64,000 bases of DNA from Rhodococcus tukisamuensis NBRC 100609 (lineage in GTDB: Bacteria > Actinomycetota > Actinomycetes > Mycobacteriales > Mycobacteriaceae), in assembly GCF_001894985.1 (NCBI RefSeq), contig NZ_BCXG01000002.1, positions 1 through 64,000 of the forward strand. Reading direction: 5' to 3'. A program made the translations under genes and the position numbers. Positions 1-7,313 of this stretch are shown here, one piece after another. The notes below the pieces were generated by a model. It was not told the origin of the DNA. It saw nothing but the letters and a program-made list of their open reading frames with translations, and searched no databases. The stretch's first letter is position 1. Each line of letters opens with the position of its first letter.

Positions 1-2456
1 TGGTCGAGTGCCACCGCTCGGTCGCTCTGCAGCATCGCCACGATCGACGAACTCCAGTACGCCCGCGACCGTCCGGCGTCGTCGATCGCACCGGACTCGA
101 GCGCCGCGGACAGCCACCGCCGCGCCTCCGAGAGGCTGCAACTTGCCAGCCAGTAGAAGTGCAGGGACGTCACGATCTCGATCGCCGGCGCGGTGAGCTC
201 CCCGTCGCTCCTCCCGTACGCGAGCGCCGCCCGGATGTTCTCCCGCTCGGCGTGGACGGCGTCGTACACCGCCTGCTGGCGTGGGCCGAACCAGCCCTGC
301 CGGAACTCGACGGCGAGCCGTCGGCTCCGCTGCACGAACCGTTCCACACATTCCGCCCCCAGGTCCGACTCGGCCAGCCGCTCGCGCCCGAAGTCACGCA
401 GCGTCACCAGCATTCGGTAGCGGCGGGTTCCGGACACGGTGTCGGACAACAGCATCGACTTGTCGACCAGGGAGGCGAGGATCAGCCGCACGTCCAGTTC
501 GTGGTACGCCGGACCCGCGCAGACCTCGGCGGCTGCCGCCGCGGTGAAATCGCCCGAGAACAGCGACACCATCGCCCACACGTCCCGTTCCGGCCCGGTG
601 AGCAGGTCGTAGCTCCATTCGACCAGTGCACGCAGGGAACGGTGCCGCGGATCTGCCGCACGGTTGCCCGTGGCGAACAACCGAAACCGGTCGGCAAGCA
701 TCTGCAGCATCTCGTCCACGCCGTACGCGCGGATCCGGGCTGCCGCCAGTTCGATGGCCAGTGGCACGCCGTCCAACTCCCGGCACAGCCGGTCGACGGC
801 GGCCCGGTTGGCGGCCGTGACGGCGAATTCCGGAGACACCGCGTGCGCCCGCGCGGCAAAGAGTTCGACCGCCTCGGAGTCGCTCTCCCCCGCGCCCTCG
901 GCTGCGTCGTCGGCAGGAGCGGGCAGCGTCAGCGGCGGCACCGGGTAGACGTGTTCGCCGCCCACCCCGAGGACCCGTTGGCTGGTCACCAGCACCCGCA
1001 GGCCACCGACGGTGTGCAGGAGCTCCTCCACGAGCGGGCCGCACTCCTCGACCAGGTGCTCGCAGTTGTCCAGCACGATCAGTGCCTCGCGATCGCCCCA
1101 CGAGTCGGCGAGGCGGTCGGCGAGGGCGCGTGCCGGGTCACGTGAGGGAACCGGCTCGTCCCCGAGACCCACCGCGTCCGCGATCGTGCCGACGAGTTGC
1201 TCCGGCGCGAGCACGGCGCCGAGCTCGATCAGCCACACGGCGTCGCGCCAAGCCGAGTCCGACGCCGCCGCCAACGCCAGACGGGTCTTGCCCACACCGC
1301 CCGGACCGGTCAGCGTCACCAGCCGCGCGGCGGCCAAGAGCTCGCCGATCTCGGCAAGCGCGGCGCCCCGCCCGACGAAACTGGTCAGCGGCAACGGCAG
1401 CCGACGGGGGCGGGTCTGGCGGGAGGCCAACCCGGTGCGGTCGGCGGTGGCGCCCCCGCGCACGCTCCAACCCGACGGTGAGCCGTCCCATGCGGTCGCT
1501 GCGGCTGCGTCCGACGCCACGTCCGGCCCGGACGCCGGGCCGACGGGTAGGGCCATCTCGTCGATCGCCAACCCGCACTGCAGCTCGGCCTCACGCAGGG
1601 CGTTGCCGAATTCGGCGGCCGTGCGGGGGCGGGCGGACGGGCGACGCGACATCGCCGCTTCGAGGAGGGCGCACACGACGTCCGGGACCCCCTGCGTGCG
1701 CAGGTCCGGTATCCGATTCGCGGCGATCCGCAGAAACTGGGCGAGCGGCTCTTCGCCCGGCCTGCGTTCGAAGGCGGCGTGCCCCGTCACGAGGCAGAAC
1801 AGCGTTGCACCGAGCGCGTAGACGTCCGACGCCACAGACGGGGCACCGCCCTCGAGTACCTCGGGCGCGGTGAAGGCCAACGTCCCGGTGACCGCACCCG
1901 CCGTGGTCTCGTACCCGCCGGCGATGCGGGCAACACCGAAGTCGGCGAGTTGCGGCTCGCCGTAGTCGGTGAGCAGGACGTTCGCGGGTTTCACATCGCG
2001 GTGCAGGATTCCCGCGCCGTGTGCGGTCTCGAGGGCGCCCGCCAACTTCACGCCGACCCGCAGCGCCGCACCCCAGTCCAGCGGCCCTTCCCGACGGGTC
2101 CTCGCCTCGAGCGAGCCGGCCGCGCAGAAGGGCATCACGATGAACGGTCGGCCGCTCGCTGTGACCTCGACCTGGTAGACCGCGACGATGTTCGGGTGGC
2201 CCGAGAGCCTCCCCATCGCGTACTCCTCGCGCAGGAAGCGTTCCCGATTCTCACGGTCGAGCGACGCCGAGAGCACCTTGACCGCGACCGTCCGTCCGAG
2301 GGCACTCTGTCGGCAGCGGTAGACGACGCCGAAGCCGCCGCGCCCGACCTCCTCGGAACCCTCGAATCCGGACGCGCTCAGCTCCGCGGCGATGTCCCCG
2401 GCCGAATCGAAACCGGGAAGGTCGTCCTGCGTCGCCGGTGGATCCGCGTCGGCCAC
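1..2456 (-). CDS. PknK-like Ser/Thr protein kinase fused to a STAND-type ATPase (C-terminus outside window)
   Basis: These are the first ~818 residues of a large soluble signalling protein; the frame is open to the left edge, so the C-terminus is missing. Residues ~36-290 form a kinase: glycine loop GRGGFGVVY (38-46), catalytic Lys in VAVK (K60), HRD at 152-154, DFG at 172-174, then an APE motif. From about residue 360 an NB-ARC/STAND ATPase follows, with an SFVGR entry motif, P-loop GPGGVGKT near 385 and a Walker B-like LDNCEH, and then TPR-like helices. The kinase half resembles M. tuberculosis PknK, but PknK, as I recall it, carries a MalT-like ATPase, so this is a different fusion. A C-terminal LuxR-type DNA-binding domain is possible but unseen. 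Start is GTG, with GAGGA about 13 nt upstream. Likely role: phosphorylation-linked transcriptional control (inference). Confidence 0.9.
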   Translation of the reverse strand, partial: MADADPPATQDDLPGFDSAGDIAAELSASGFEGSEEVGRGGFGVVYRCRQSALGRTVAVKVLSASLDRENRERFLREEYAMGRLSGHPNIVAVYQVEVTASGRPFIVMPFCAAGSLEARTRREGPLDWGAALRVGVKLAGALETAHGAGILHRDVKPANVLLTDYGEPQLADFGVARIAGGYETTAGAVTGTLAFTAPEVLEGGAPSVASDVYALGATLFCLVTGHAAFERRPGEEPLAQFLRIAANRIPDLRTQGVPDVVCALLEAAMSRRPSARPRTAAEFGNALREAELQCGLAIDEMALPVGPASGPDVASDAAAATAWDGSPSGWSVRGGATADRTGLASRQTRPRRLPLPLTSFVGRGAALAEIGELLAAARLVTLTGPGGVGKTRLALAAASDSAWRDAVWLIELGAVLAPEQLVGTIADAVGLGDEPVPSRDPARALADRLADSWGDREALIVLDNCEHLVEECGPLVEELLHTVGGLRVLVTSQRVLGVGGEHVYPVPPLTLPAPADDAAEGAGESDSEAVELFAARAHAVSPEFAVTAANRAAVDRLCRELDGVPLAIELAAARIRAYGVDEMLQMLADRFRLFATGNRAADPRHRSLRALVEWSYDLLTGPERDVWAMVSLFSGDFTAAAAAEVCAGPAYHELDVRLILASLVDKSMLLSDTVSGTRRYRMLVTLRDFGRERLAESDLGAECVERFVQRSRRLAVEFRQGWFGPRQQAVYDAVHAERENIRAALAYGRSDGELTAPAIEIVTSLHFYWLASCSLSEARRWLSAALESGAIDDAGRSRAYWSSSIVAMLQSDRAVALD

Positions 2457-2570
2457 GGCACGCTCTTTTCCTCGAACACCCGTGTCGCTGTCTGCTCAGC
2501 GTCTCCAGATTACCCGCGGCGGGCGCCCCGGAGACGTGAGCGAACGCTGCTGCCCCAGCGGCAGGTCGGG

Positions 2571-2744
2571 TCAGCGCCTGCTGGGGTCGTACCGGCCGAG
2601 TTGCACCGCCCGCACCAGCCGGCGCGGCACCCTGTGCACCACTGCGCCGACGGTCACCTCGACCAGGTCGGGGACCGTGGCCTTCCACTGGGACCGCCTG
2701 CTGCGGGTGTTCGAGCGGGACATCCTGCGCTTGGGGACTGCCAT
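2571..2744 (-). CDS. rpmF: 50S ribosomal protein L32
   Basis: A 57-residue basic protein beginning [17 protein letters not shown], the conserved L32 N-terminus; it acts in the large ribosomal subunit. It has no cysteine, so it cannot form the zinc ribbon of cysteine-bearing L32 proteins. AAGGAG lies seven bases before the ATG. It is the last gene of the leftward mrf-rpmE2-rpmF transcript, about 60 bp after rpmE2. Its place beside other zinc-free ribosomal proteins suggests it is made under zinc shortage; many actinobacterial L32 proteins lack cysteine anyway, so this gene alone does not prove that. Confidence 0.93.
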   Translation of the reverse strand: MAVPKRRMSRSNTRSRRSQWKATVPDLVEVTVGAVVHRVPRRLVRAVQLGRYDPSRR

Positions 2745-2770
2745 TGGTCGTTCTCCTTCACTTCTCTGGG

Positions 2771-2804
2771 CAGGGCTTTTCTCAGGTCAGGGCTTTTCTC
2801 AGGT
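2771..2804. repeat. 17-bp direct tandem repeat, two copies
   Basis: The unit cagggcttttctcaggt occurs twice in succession and is followed by a third partial copy (cagggc). It fills the rpmE2-rpmF spacer, and the second copy touches the rpmE2 stop codon. It looks like a small slippage duplication; no function is evident. Confidence 0.85.
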
Positions 2805-3055
2805 CAGGGCCGACGTCGCCCGTAGCGGCGCTCGAACTTCTCCACGCGACCAGCGGTGTCCATCACCCGCGCCGCGCCGGTCCAGAAGGGATGCGACTCG
2901 CTGGTCACGTCGACCACGACGAGGGGGTAGCTGTTGCCGTCCTCCCACTCGGTGGTGCGGTCGCTGGTCACGGTGGACCGGGTGAGGAACCTCGTCCCGG
3001 TGCCCGCGTCCTGGAAGACCACCGGGTGGTAGTCGGGGTGGATGCCGTTCTTCAT
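2804..3055 (-). CDS. rpmE2: 50S ribosomal protein L31 type B (zinc-free paralog)
   Basis: An 83-residue protein starting [16 protein letters not shown], typical of type B L31, with the family's ...HPFWTG segment in the second half. It contains no cysteine, whereas zinc-binding L31 carries a CxxC motif. Its ATG overlaps the TGA of the upstream mrf gene (ATGA), implying translational coupling, and AGAGG lies about eight bases upstream. In other bacteria this paralog replaces the zinc form when zinc is scarce and so frees zinc. The Zur-like box at the head of this operon supports the same regulation here. Confidence 0.95.
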   Translation of the reverse strand: MKNGIHPDYHPVVFQDAGTGTRFLTRSTVTSDRTTEWEDGNSYPLVVVDVTSESHPFWTGAARVMDTAGRVEKFERRYGRRRP

Positions 3056-4326
3056 GATCGGGCCTCTCTGTCGGTGTCGTTGGTGTTGCTGTACTCGGCG
3101 TCCCGCGGCGCCCCGTCGACTGTCTCGCAGGGGTCCTCGTGCCACTGCCCGAACGGGTCGGGCCAGCGCGCCCAGTCGGCCTCGCGACGCAGTTCGTCGT
3201 CGGTGACCAGCGCGCCCCGCAGGGCGCGCTCGACTTCGGCGGGCTCGGCGGCGTGCACCAGCACCACCACCGACGTGTCCCGGTCGCCGAAGCGCTCGTC
3301 CCAGCGCAGCGCGGCCATCGCCCGCCGCGCAGTCGGCATCCGCTCCTGCTCCTGGGGCGTCATCGCGGCGAGCCAGCGGCCGGCGGACGCCACCCGCAGT
3401 CCGCCACCCGCGGACTCCAGCCACATCACGTGGTCCGGCTGCGTGGCCAGCCACAGCCGCCCGCGCGCGGTCACGACGCCGTCGAGCAGCAGGTCCACCG
3501 CGTCGTGCAGTCGCCCGGGGTGGAAGGGCCGGTCCGCGGCGAACTCGACGAGCGCGAGGCCGCAGTCCGCGGCCAGCGGAGGCTGCCCGCGCAGCAGCGG
3601 CGAGTGCGCGTCGCGTCCCTCCCCCCGCCGGGCGTGCGGCGGGACTCGGCGCAACAGCTGCTCGGCTTCGACCTCGCCGGCGTCGTCGACCCAGTCGATC
3701 GGCGCCGACGGGGCGAGGCGCACCAGGGCGGCGTGCAGCTTCGCCTGCTGCCAGCCGTCGGCGCCGCGGGCGGACACCACGACCGCGTCGGCGTAGTCCA
3801 CCTGGCCGACCACCACCTGCGCGACGGTCCGCTCGTCGTCCGGGCTCGCGTTCAGTCCGCGGTCCGCGAGGTCGTCATCGCCGGTGGCGTCGTCGAACCA
3901 GCTCTCGGCGTCGACGCAGGTGAGCACCGCCTCGACCCGAACGTCCCGCGAGGCCGGGCCGTCGATCTGGCCCACCACCCCGACCACCGGCACGTGCTCG
4001 ACGGCCCAGCACACCGCCTCCGGCTCGAGCGTCCGGTCCAGGTGCAGCACGATCCGCCGCACCGAACTGCGGGCGTGCAGCCGGCGCAGCATCGGCAGCA
4101 GGTCCTCCCGGAGGGTGCAGGACACGCAGGCGTGGGCCAGCTCCAGGATCTGAGTGTCGGTGACGCCGTCGGCGCCGGTCACCGCCCGGCGCACCACGCC
4201 CTCCCGCACCTGGCTCAGGTCGTGGTGCACCACCACCGTGCCCTCACCGGCCAGGGACCCGACCGCGGCCTGCACCGCCTCCGACCATCCCGCCACCACC
4301 ACGAGCGGTGTCCGCTGGTCGCCCAC
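3052..4326 (-). CDS. mrf: MRF-like protein (ribosome hibernation factor-recruiting, CobW-related)
   Basis: A protein of about 424 residues in the CobW/COG0523 superfamily, closest in my memory to M. tuberculosis Rv0106 and the mycobacterial Mrf protein, which recruits hibernation factor MPY to zinc-free ribosomes. Seen here: a [14 protein letters not shown] segment matching the CobW metal motif region, and a CobW C-terminal region ([20 protein letters not shown], then an [16 protein letters not shown] block). No GxxGxGKT P-loop is visible at the N-terminus, so the GTPase label should be treated with care; Rv0106 also lacks one. The frame extends to ATG 4356, but that would place the Zur-like box inside the gene. 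I prefer GTG 4326 (or 4329), which sits just after AAAGAGG. First gene of the leftward operon. Confidence 0.88.
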   Translation of the reverse strand: MGDQRTPLVVVAGWSEAVQAAVGSLAGEGTVVVHHDLSQVREGVVRRAVTGADGVTDTQILELAHACVSCTLREDLLPMLRRLHARSSVRRIVLHLDRTLEPEAVCWAVEHVPVVGVVGQIDGPASRDVRVEAVLTCVDAESWFDDATGDDDLADRGLNASPDDERTVAQVVVGQVDYADAVVVSARGADGWQQAKLHAALVRLAPSAPIDWVDDAGEVEAEQLLRRVPPHARRGEGRDAHSPLLRGQPPLAADCGLALVEFAADRPFHPGRLHDAVDLLLDGVVTARGRLWLATQPDHVMWLESAGGGLRVASAGRWLAAMTPQEQERMPTARRAMAALRWDERFGDRDTSVVVLVHAAEPAEVERALRGALVTDDELRREADWARWPDPFGQWHEDPCETVDGAPRDAEYSNTNDTDREARS

Positions 4327-4337
4327 CACATCACCTC

Positions 4338-4356
4338 TTTCGACAACGATTGTCAT
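4338..4356 (-). promoter_or_regulatory. Zur-like operator box 1 (for mrf-rpmE2-rpmF)
   Basis: The sequence tttcgacaacgattgtcat shares the core cga-aa-gattgtcat with box 2 some 54 bp away; 14 of the 16 core bases are identical. It lies directly before the mrf ribosome-binding site. The flanking genes are textbook Zur targets, so Zur is the likely ligand, by inference. The motif also resembles general Fur-family boxes. Confidence 0.75.
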
Positions 4357-4391
4357 TACGTAGAGGGGACGTTACAGTGCCATCCTGTCGT

Positions 4392-4410
4392 TGTCGAAAA
4401 TGATTGTCAT
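4392..4410 (+). promoter_or_regulatory. Zur-like operator box 2 (for rpmB-rpmG-rpsN-rpsR)
   Basis: The sequence tgtcgaaaatgattgtcat matches box 1 in its core and the AT-rich Fur/Zur style of GAAAATGATT...TCA. It ends about 30 bp before the rpmB start, where a repressor would block the rightward promoter. Confidence 0.78.
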
Positions 4411-4439
4411 CTCAATGTGAGGTGACGAAGGAGGTCACC

Positions 4440-4676
4440 ATGTCGGCGCACTGCCAGGTCACCGGACGCAGGCCAGGGTTCGGCAAGTCCGTCTCGCATT
4501 CGCACACCCGGACCAACCGGCGCTGGGACCCGAACATCCAGAAGAAGACCTACTACCTGGCGAGCGCGGGCCGGCGGATCACCCTCACCGTCTCCGCCAA
4601 GGGCATCAAGACCATCGACCGGGACGGCATCGAGACCGTCGTCGCCCGGCTGCGCGCCCGCGGGGTCAAGCTCTGA
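4440..4676 (+). CDS. rpmB: 50S ribosomal protein L28 (zinc-free paralog)
   Basis: A 78-residue L28 with the family's [20 protein letters not shown] block. The zinc-binding CxxC pairs are lost: the N-terminus reads MSAHCQVTG with a single cysteine. This marks it as the C-minus paralog made in low zinc; a C-plus copy is expected elsewhere. A perfect AAGGAGG lies upstream of the ATG. It heads a four-gene rightward operon and overlaps rpmG by one base (TGATG). Confidence 0.95.
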   Translation: MSAHCQVTGRRPGFGKSVSHSHTRTNRRWDPNIQKKTYYLASAGRRITLTVSAKGIKTIDRDGIETVVARLRARGVKL

Positions 4677-4840
4677 TGGCGCGAAACGAGATCCGGCCGA
4701 TCGTCAAACTCAGGTCCACCGCGGGCACCGGGTTCACCTACGTCACCCGCAAGAACCGCCGCAACAACCCCGACCGCATGGTGATCCGCAAGTACGACCC
4801 CGTCGTGCGCAGGCACGTCGACTTCCGCGAGGAACGCTGA
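4676..4840 (+). CDS. rpmG: 50S ribosomal protein L33 (zinc-free paralog)
   Basis: A 54-residue protein [19 protein letters not shown]... with the [10 protein letters not shown] core of L33. It has no cysteine, so it lacks the zinc ribbon of the C-plus form. It overlaps rpmB and rpsN by one base each (TGATG at both junctions), indicating tightly coupled translation within the zinc-responsive operon. Confidence 0.95.
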   Translation: MARNEIRPIVKLRSTAGTGFTYVTRKNRRNNPDRMVIRKYDPVVRRHVDFREER

Positions 4841-5145
4841 TGGCCAAGAAGTCGAAGATCGCCAGGAACGAGCAACGACGGGTGGTCGTCGCCCGGTTCG
4901 CCGAACGCCGGGCCGAACTGAAGGACATCGTCCGGCGGCCGTCGAGCACCCCCGAGGAGCGGGCGGAAGCCCAGTCCGCACTGCAGCGTCAGCCGCGCGA
5001 CGCCAGTCCGGTACGATTGCGAAATCGTGACGCTGCGGACGGACGTCCGCGAGGTCACCTGCGAAAGTTCGGGCTCTCCCGCGTGCGCGTACGCGAGTTG
5101 GCCCATCGCGGGGAACTGCCAGGCGTCCGCAAGTCCAGCTGGTAA
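4840..5145 (+). CDS. rpsN: 30S ribosomal protein S14 (long, zinc-free type)
   Basis: A 101-residue S14 of the long type: [14 protein letters not shown]... at the N-terminus and [27 protein letters not shown] at the C-terminus spread over residues 75-101. The short zinc-binding S14 is ~61 residues with CxxC motifs, which are absent here. S14 sits in the head of the small subunit. It overlaps rpmG by one base; rpsR follows after 22 bp. Confidence 0.95.
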   Translation: MAKKSKIARNEQRRVVVARFAERRAELKDIVRRPSSTPEERAEAQSALQRQPRDASPVRLRNRDAADGRPRGHLRKFGLSRVRVRELAHRGELPGVRKSSW

Positions 5146-5167
5146 CACTCGATCGGTAAGGGAAGCA

Positions 5168-5425
5168 ATGGCAGTCAAGAGAGCCCCGTCCAAGAAGCCC
5201 CGCGGCGCTGACGCGGGTCGCAAGCCCAAGAAGAACCCGCTCTTCGCGGCGAAGATCGAGCACGTCGACTACAAGGACGTGAACCTGCTCCGCACGTTCA
5301 TCTCCGACCGCGGCAAGATCCGCAGCCGTCGCGTCACGGGCCTGACCCCGCAGCAGCAGCGTCAGGTTGCCGTCGCGGTGAAGAACGCCCGCGAGATGGC
5401 TCTGCTGCCCTTCACCAGCCGGTAG
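5168..5425 (+). CDS. rpsR: 30S ribosomal protein S18 (zinc-free paralog)
   Basis: An 85-residue S18 with the conserved [18 protein letters not shown] and [14 protein letters not shown] segments. It has no cysteine, unlike zinc-binding S18. I chose the ATG at 5168, preceded by AAGGGAAG, because the longer upstream frame runs back into rpsN. It is the last gene of the rightward zinc-starvation operon and is followed directly by a strong terminator. Confidence 0.95.
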   Translation: MAVKRAPSKKPRGADAGRKPKKNPLFAAKIEHVDYKDVNLLRTFISDRGKIRSRRVTGLTPQQQRQVAVAVKNAREMALLPFTSR

Positions 5426-5444
5426 TCAGCCAAGTTTCCAGGCC

Positions 5445-5480
5445 AAGGCCGCGCAGTCCTCACGGACCGCGCGGCCTTTG
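5445..5480 (+). terminator. Intrinsic terminator after rpsR
   Basis: A ten-base perfect stem (aaggccgcgc at 5445-5454 with gcgcggcctt at 5469-5478) whose loop can pair further (gtcc/ggac), followed by ttgtcg. It lies 20 bp past the rpsR stop. Confidence 0.85.
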
Positions 5481-5556
5481 TCGTTTCCCCGGCACCGAAA
5501 TCCTTCGCCCGGCTACCGACTAGACTCGGCACGGTTTCGTTCTAGGAGGTCCCGCG

Positions 5557-6483
5557 GTGTCCGGTGTGTTCGCGGGCTTTCTGGTCATCTTCGTCATCAT
5601 CGCCATCGGCTACGTCCTCGGCCGGACCCGGGTGCTCGGCGAGCACGGCGAGTTCGTGCTCAGCCGGCTGGTGTTCTTCGTCGCAACCCCCGCGCTGCTC
5701 TTCGACACCCTCGCCCGGGCAGACCTGTCGGTGGTGTTCTCCCCCACCCTGGCCGTCGCCGCCGCGACCGCATTCGCCGTCGGCGGCATCTACCTGGCGC
5801 TCGCGCTCGGCGTCATGCGCAAGGCCGTGCCGGAGGCGACCATCGGCGCACTGGCGGCCTCGTACGTCAACTCGGCGAACCTCGGCATCCCGATCTCCGT
5901 CTTCGTGCTCGGCGACGCGTCGTTCGTGGCGCCGCTGCTGCTCTTCCAGATCCTGGTGTACTCGCCGATCGCGTTGACCGCGCTGGACCTGACGACCGCC
6001 CGCAGCGGCGCCTCCCTGCGGGAGACGCTGACCACGCCCTTCAAGAACCCGATCGTCGTCGCCGGCGTCGCCGGACTGGCGGTCGCGCTGTCCGGATGGA
6101 CACCCCCCGAGGCGCTCATCCAGCCGTTCCAATTGATCGGGGGCGCCTCGGTGCCGGGCGCGCTGCTGACCTTCGGACTCTCGCTGTACGGGGTGCGGGT
6201 GCTCCAGCGCGGCGTCAGTCCGCGCCGCGAGATCGCGCTCGCGTCCGTGCTCAAGATCCTGGTCCAGCCCGCACTGGCGTACCTGATGGGACGGTTCCTG
6301 CTCGGCCTGGACGGCCACGAACTGTTCGCGGTGGTCGTGGTGTCGACGCTGCCGACCGCACAGAACGTGTTCGTCTACGCCAGCCGGTACCAGCGCGGCA
6401 CGGTACTGGCACGCGACGCCGCGCTGGTCACCACGCTGGCGTCGATCCCCGCCATCGGGTTCGTCGCCTGGGCGCTGGCCTGA
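5557..6483 (+). CDS. AEC-family transporter (auxin efflux carrier-like permease)
   Basis: A 308-residue integral membrane protein with about ten hydrophobic segments in two halves, as usual for the auxin efflux carrier (AEC) family. Typical features are the N-terminal GFLVIFVIIAIGYVLGR helix, the SYVNSANLGIPI segment (AEC N-x-x-N/G-I-P signature) and the matching second-half LPTAQNVFVYASRY. Members export organic acids or small anions; the substrate here is unknown. Start is GTG with AGGAGG seven bases upstream. It stands alone between the zinc operon and the acyltransferase gene. Confidence 0.9.
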   Translation: MSGVFAGFLVIFVIIAIGYVLGRTRVLGEHGEFVLSRLVFFVATPALLFDTLARADLSVVFSPTLAVAAATAFAVGGIYLALALGVMRKAVPEATIGALAASYVNSANLGIPISVFVLGDASFVAPLLLFQILVYSPIALTALDLTTARSGASLRETLTTPFKNPIVVAGVAGLAVALSGWTPPEALIQPFQLIGGASVPGALLTFGLSLYGVRVLQRGVSPRREIALASVLKILVQPALAYLMGRFLLGLDGHELFAVVVVSTLPTAQNVFVYASRYQRGTVLARDAALVTTLASIPAIGFVAWALA

Positions 6484-6500
6484 CGCCGCAACCCACGAAG

Positions 6501-6538
6501 CCGTAACCTACGTAGCCGTAGGTTACGGTACCGTAGGT
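6501..6538. promoter_or_regulatory. Palindromic operator-like element before the acyltransferase gene
   Basis: A perfect 12-bp inverted repeat (ccgtaacctacg / cgtaggttacgg, 4-bp spacer, 6501-6528) overlaps a second palindrome acggtaccgt (6525-6534) and a third half-site (ccgtaggt). Repeated CCTACG/CGTAGG half-sites are the style of a TetR-family operator. The hairpin could also end the AEC gene transcript, but there is no T-run. Confidence 0.6.
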
Positions 6539-6570
6539 CCGGCAGATCGACGGCACGAAATGGGGACGAC

Positions 6571-7308
6571 ATGCTCAGGCCCGACGTTTCACTCGACGAC
6601 CAGCAGGGCGTCTACGACTTCTACCTGGACCATCAGCAGAATCCGCTGCTCGCAAGGCTGGCCTACGCGGCACTGAGCGCCCGGTACCGCCCGCGGGTCA
6701 GCTTCGCCCCCGGGGCGGAGGAGTCGATCCGGGCACTGCTCTCCGACGGCACCAGCCTGATCATCGCGGCCAACCATCTCACCGACAGCGACCAGTACAT
6801 CCTGGCGGCGACCGCCTGGCAGACCCCGCTGCGGTCCGCGATCGGCCGGACCCGGGTGCTGGCGAAGGACGAACTGTTCCGGGAGCCGAAGCTGCGCAAG
6901 CGCATCGACATGATGGGCGGCATCCCCGTCTTCCGGAGCAAGAACCACGGGCTGCGCGCGGTCTCCGACGCGGGCCGACGCATGATGGAGATCTCCGCCG
7001 AACGGGTCCGCCGCGGTGACAGCCTGGCGATCTTCCCGGAGGGCACCTGCAACACGGAGGATCCCGCCCGCGTCCAGCACGTCAACAGCGGGATCGGACA
7101 CATCGCCTCGCGGGCGGGGAAACTCGGCGCGACGCCGGCGCTCCTGCATCTGGGCATCAGCTACGGTCCCGCCACCGCAACCGTGAAGTCCGCGAGCGTC
7201 CACGTCGGGCACCCGGTGACCGAGATCCCGGCCAAGCCGATGGAGATCGCCCGGACCGTCCAGCAGCACCTGCAGGAAACGGTGGACGAGGCCCGGCGGC
7301 GGTACTGA
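6571..7308 (+). CDS. PlsC-like 1-acyl-glycerol-3-phosphate acyltransferase family protein
   Basis: A 245-residue LPLAT-fold acyltransferase. Motif I is NHLTDSD (catalytic His and Asp of HX4D, near residue 70) and the FPEGT motif III is near residue 151; the GGIPVFRSK segment between them matches motif II. Family members transfer an acyl chain to lysophosphatidic acid or related lysolipids at the membrane. No clear transmembrane helix is visible, so it is probably a peripheral enzyme. The upstream palindromes suggest repressor control. Confidence 0.88.
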   Translation: MLRPDVSLDDQQGVYDFYLDHQQNPLLARLAYAALSARYRPRVSFAPGAEESIRALLSDGTSLIIAANHLTDSDQYILAATAWQTPLRSAIGRTRVLAKDELFREPKLRKRIDMMGGIPVFRSKNHGLRAVSDAGRRMMEISAERVRRGDSLAIFPEGTCNTEDPARVQHVNSGIGHIASRAGKLGATPALLHLGISYGPATATVKSASVHVGHPVTEIPAKPMEIARTVQQHLQETVDEARRRY

Positions 7309-7313
7309 CTTCC

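Noticed and set aside
4327-4356. ATG 4356 as the mrf start
   Set aside because: It would place the Zur-like operator within the coding region and has no ribosome-binding site; GTG 4326/4329 follows AAAGAGG.
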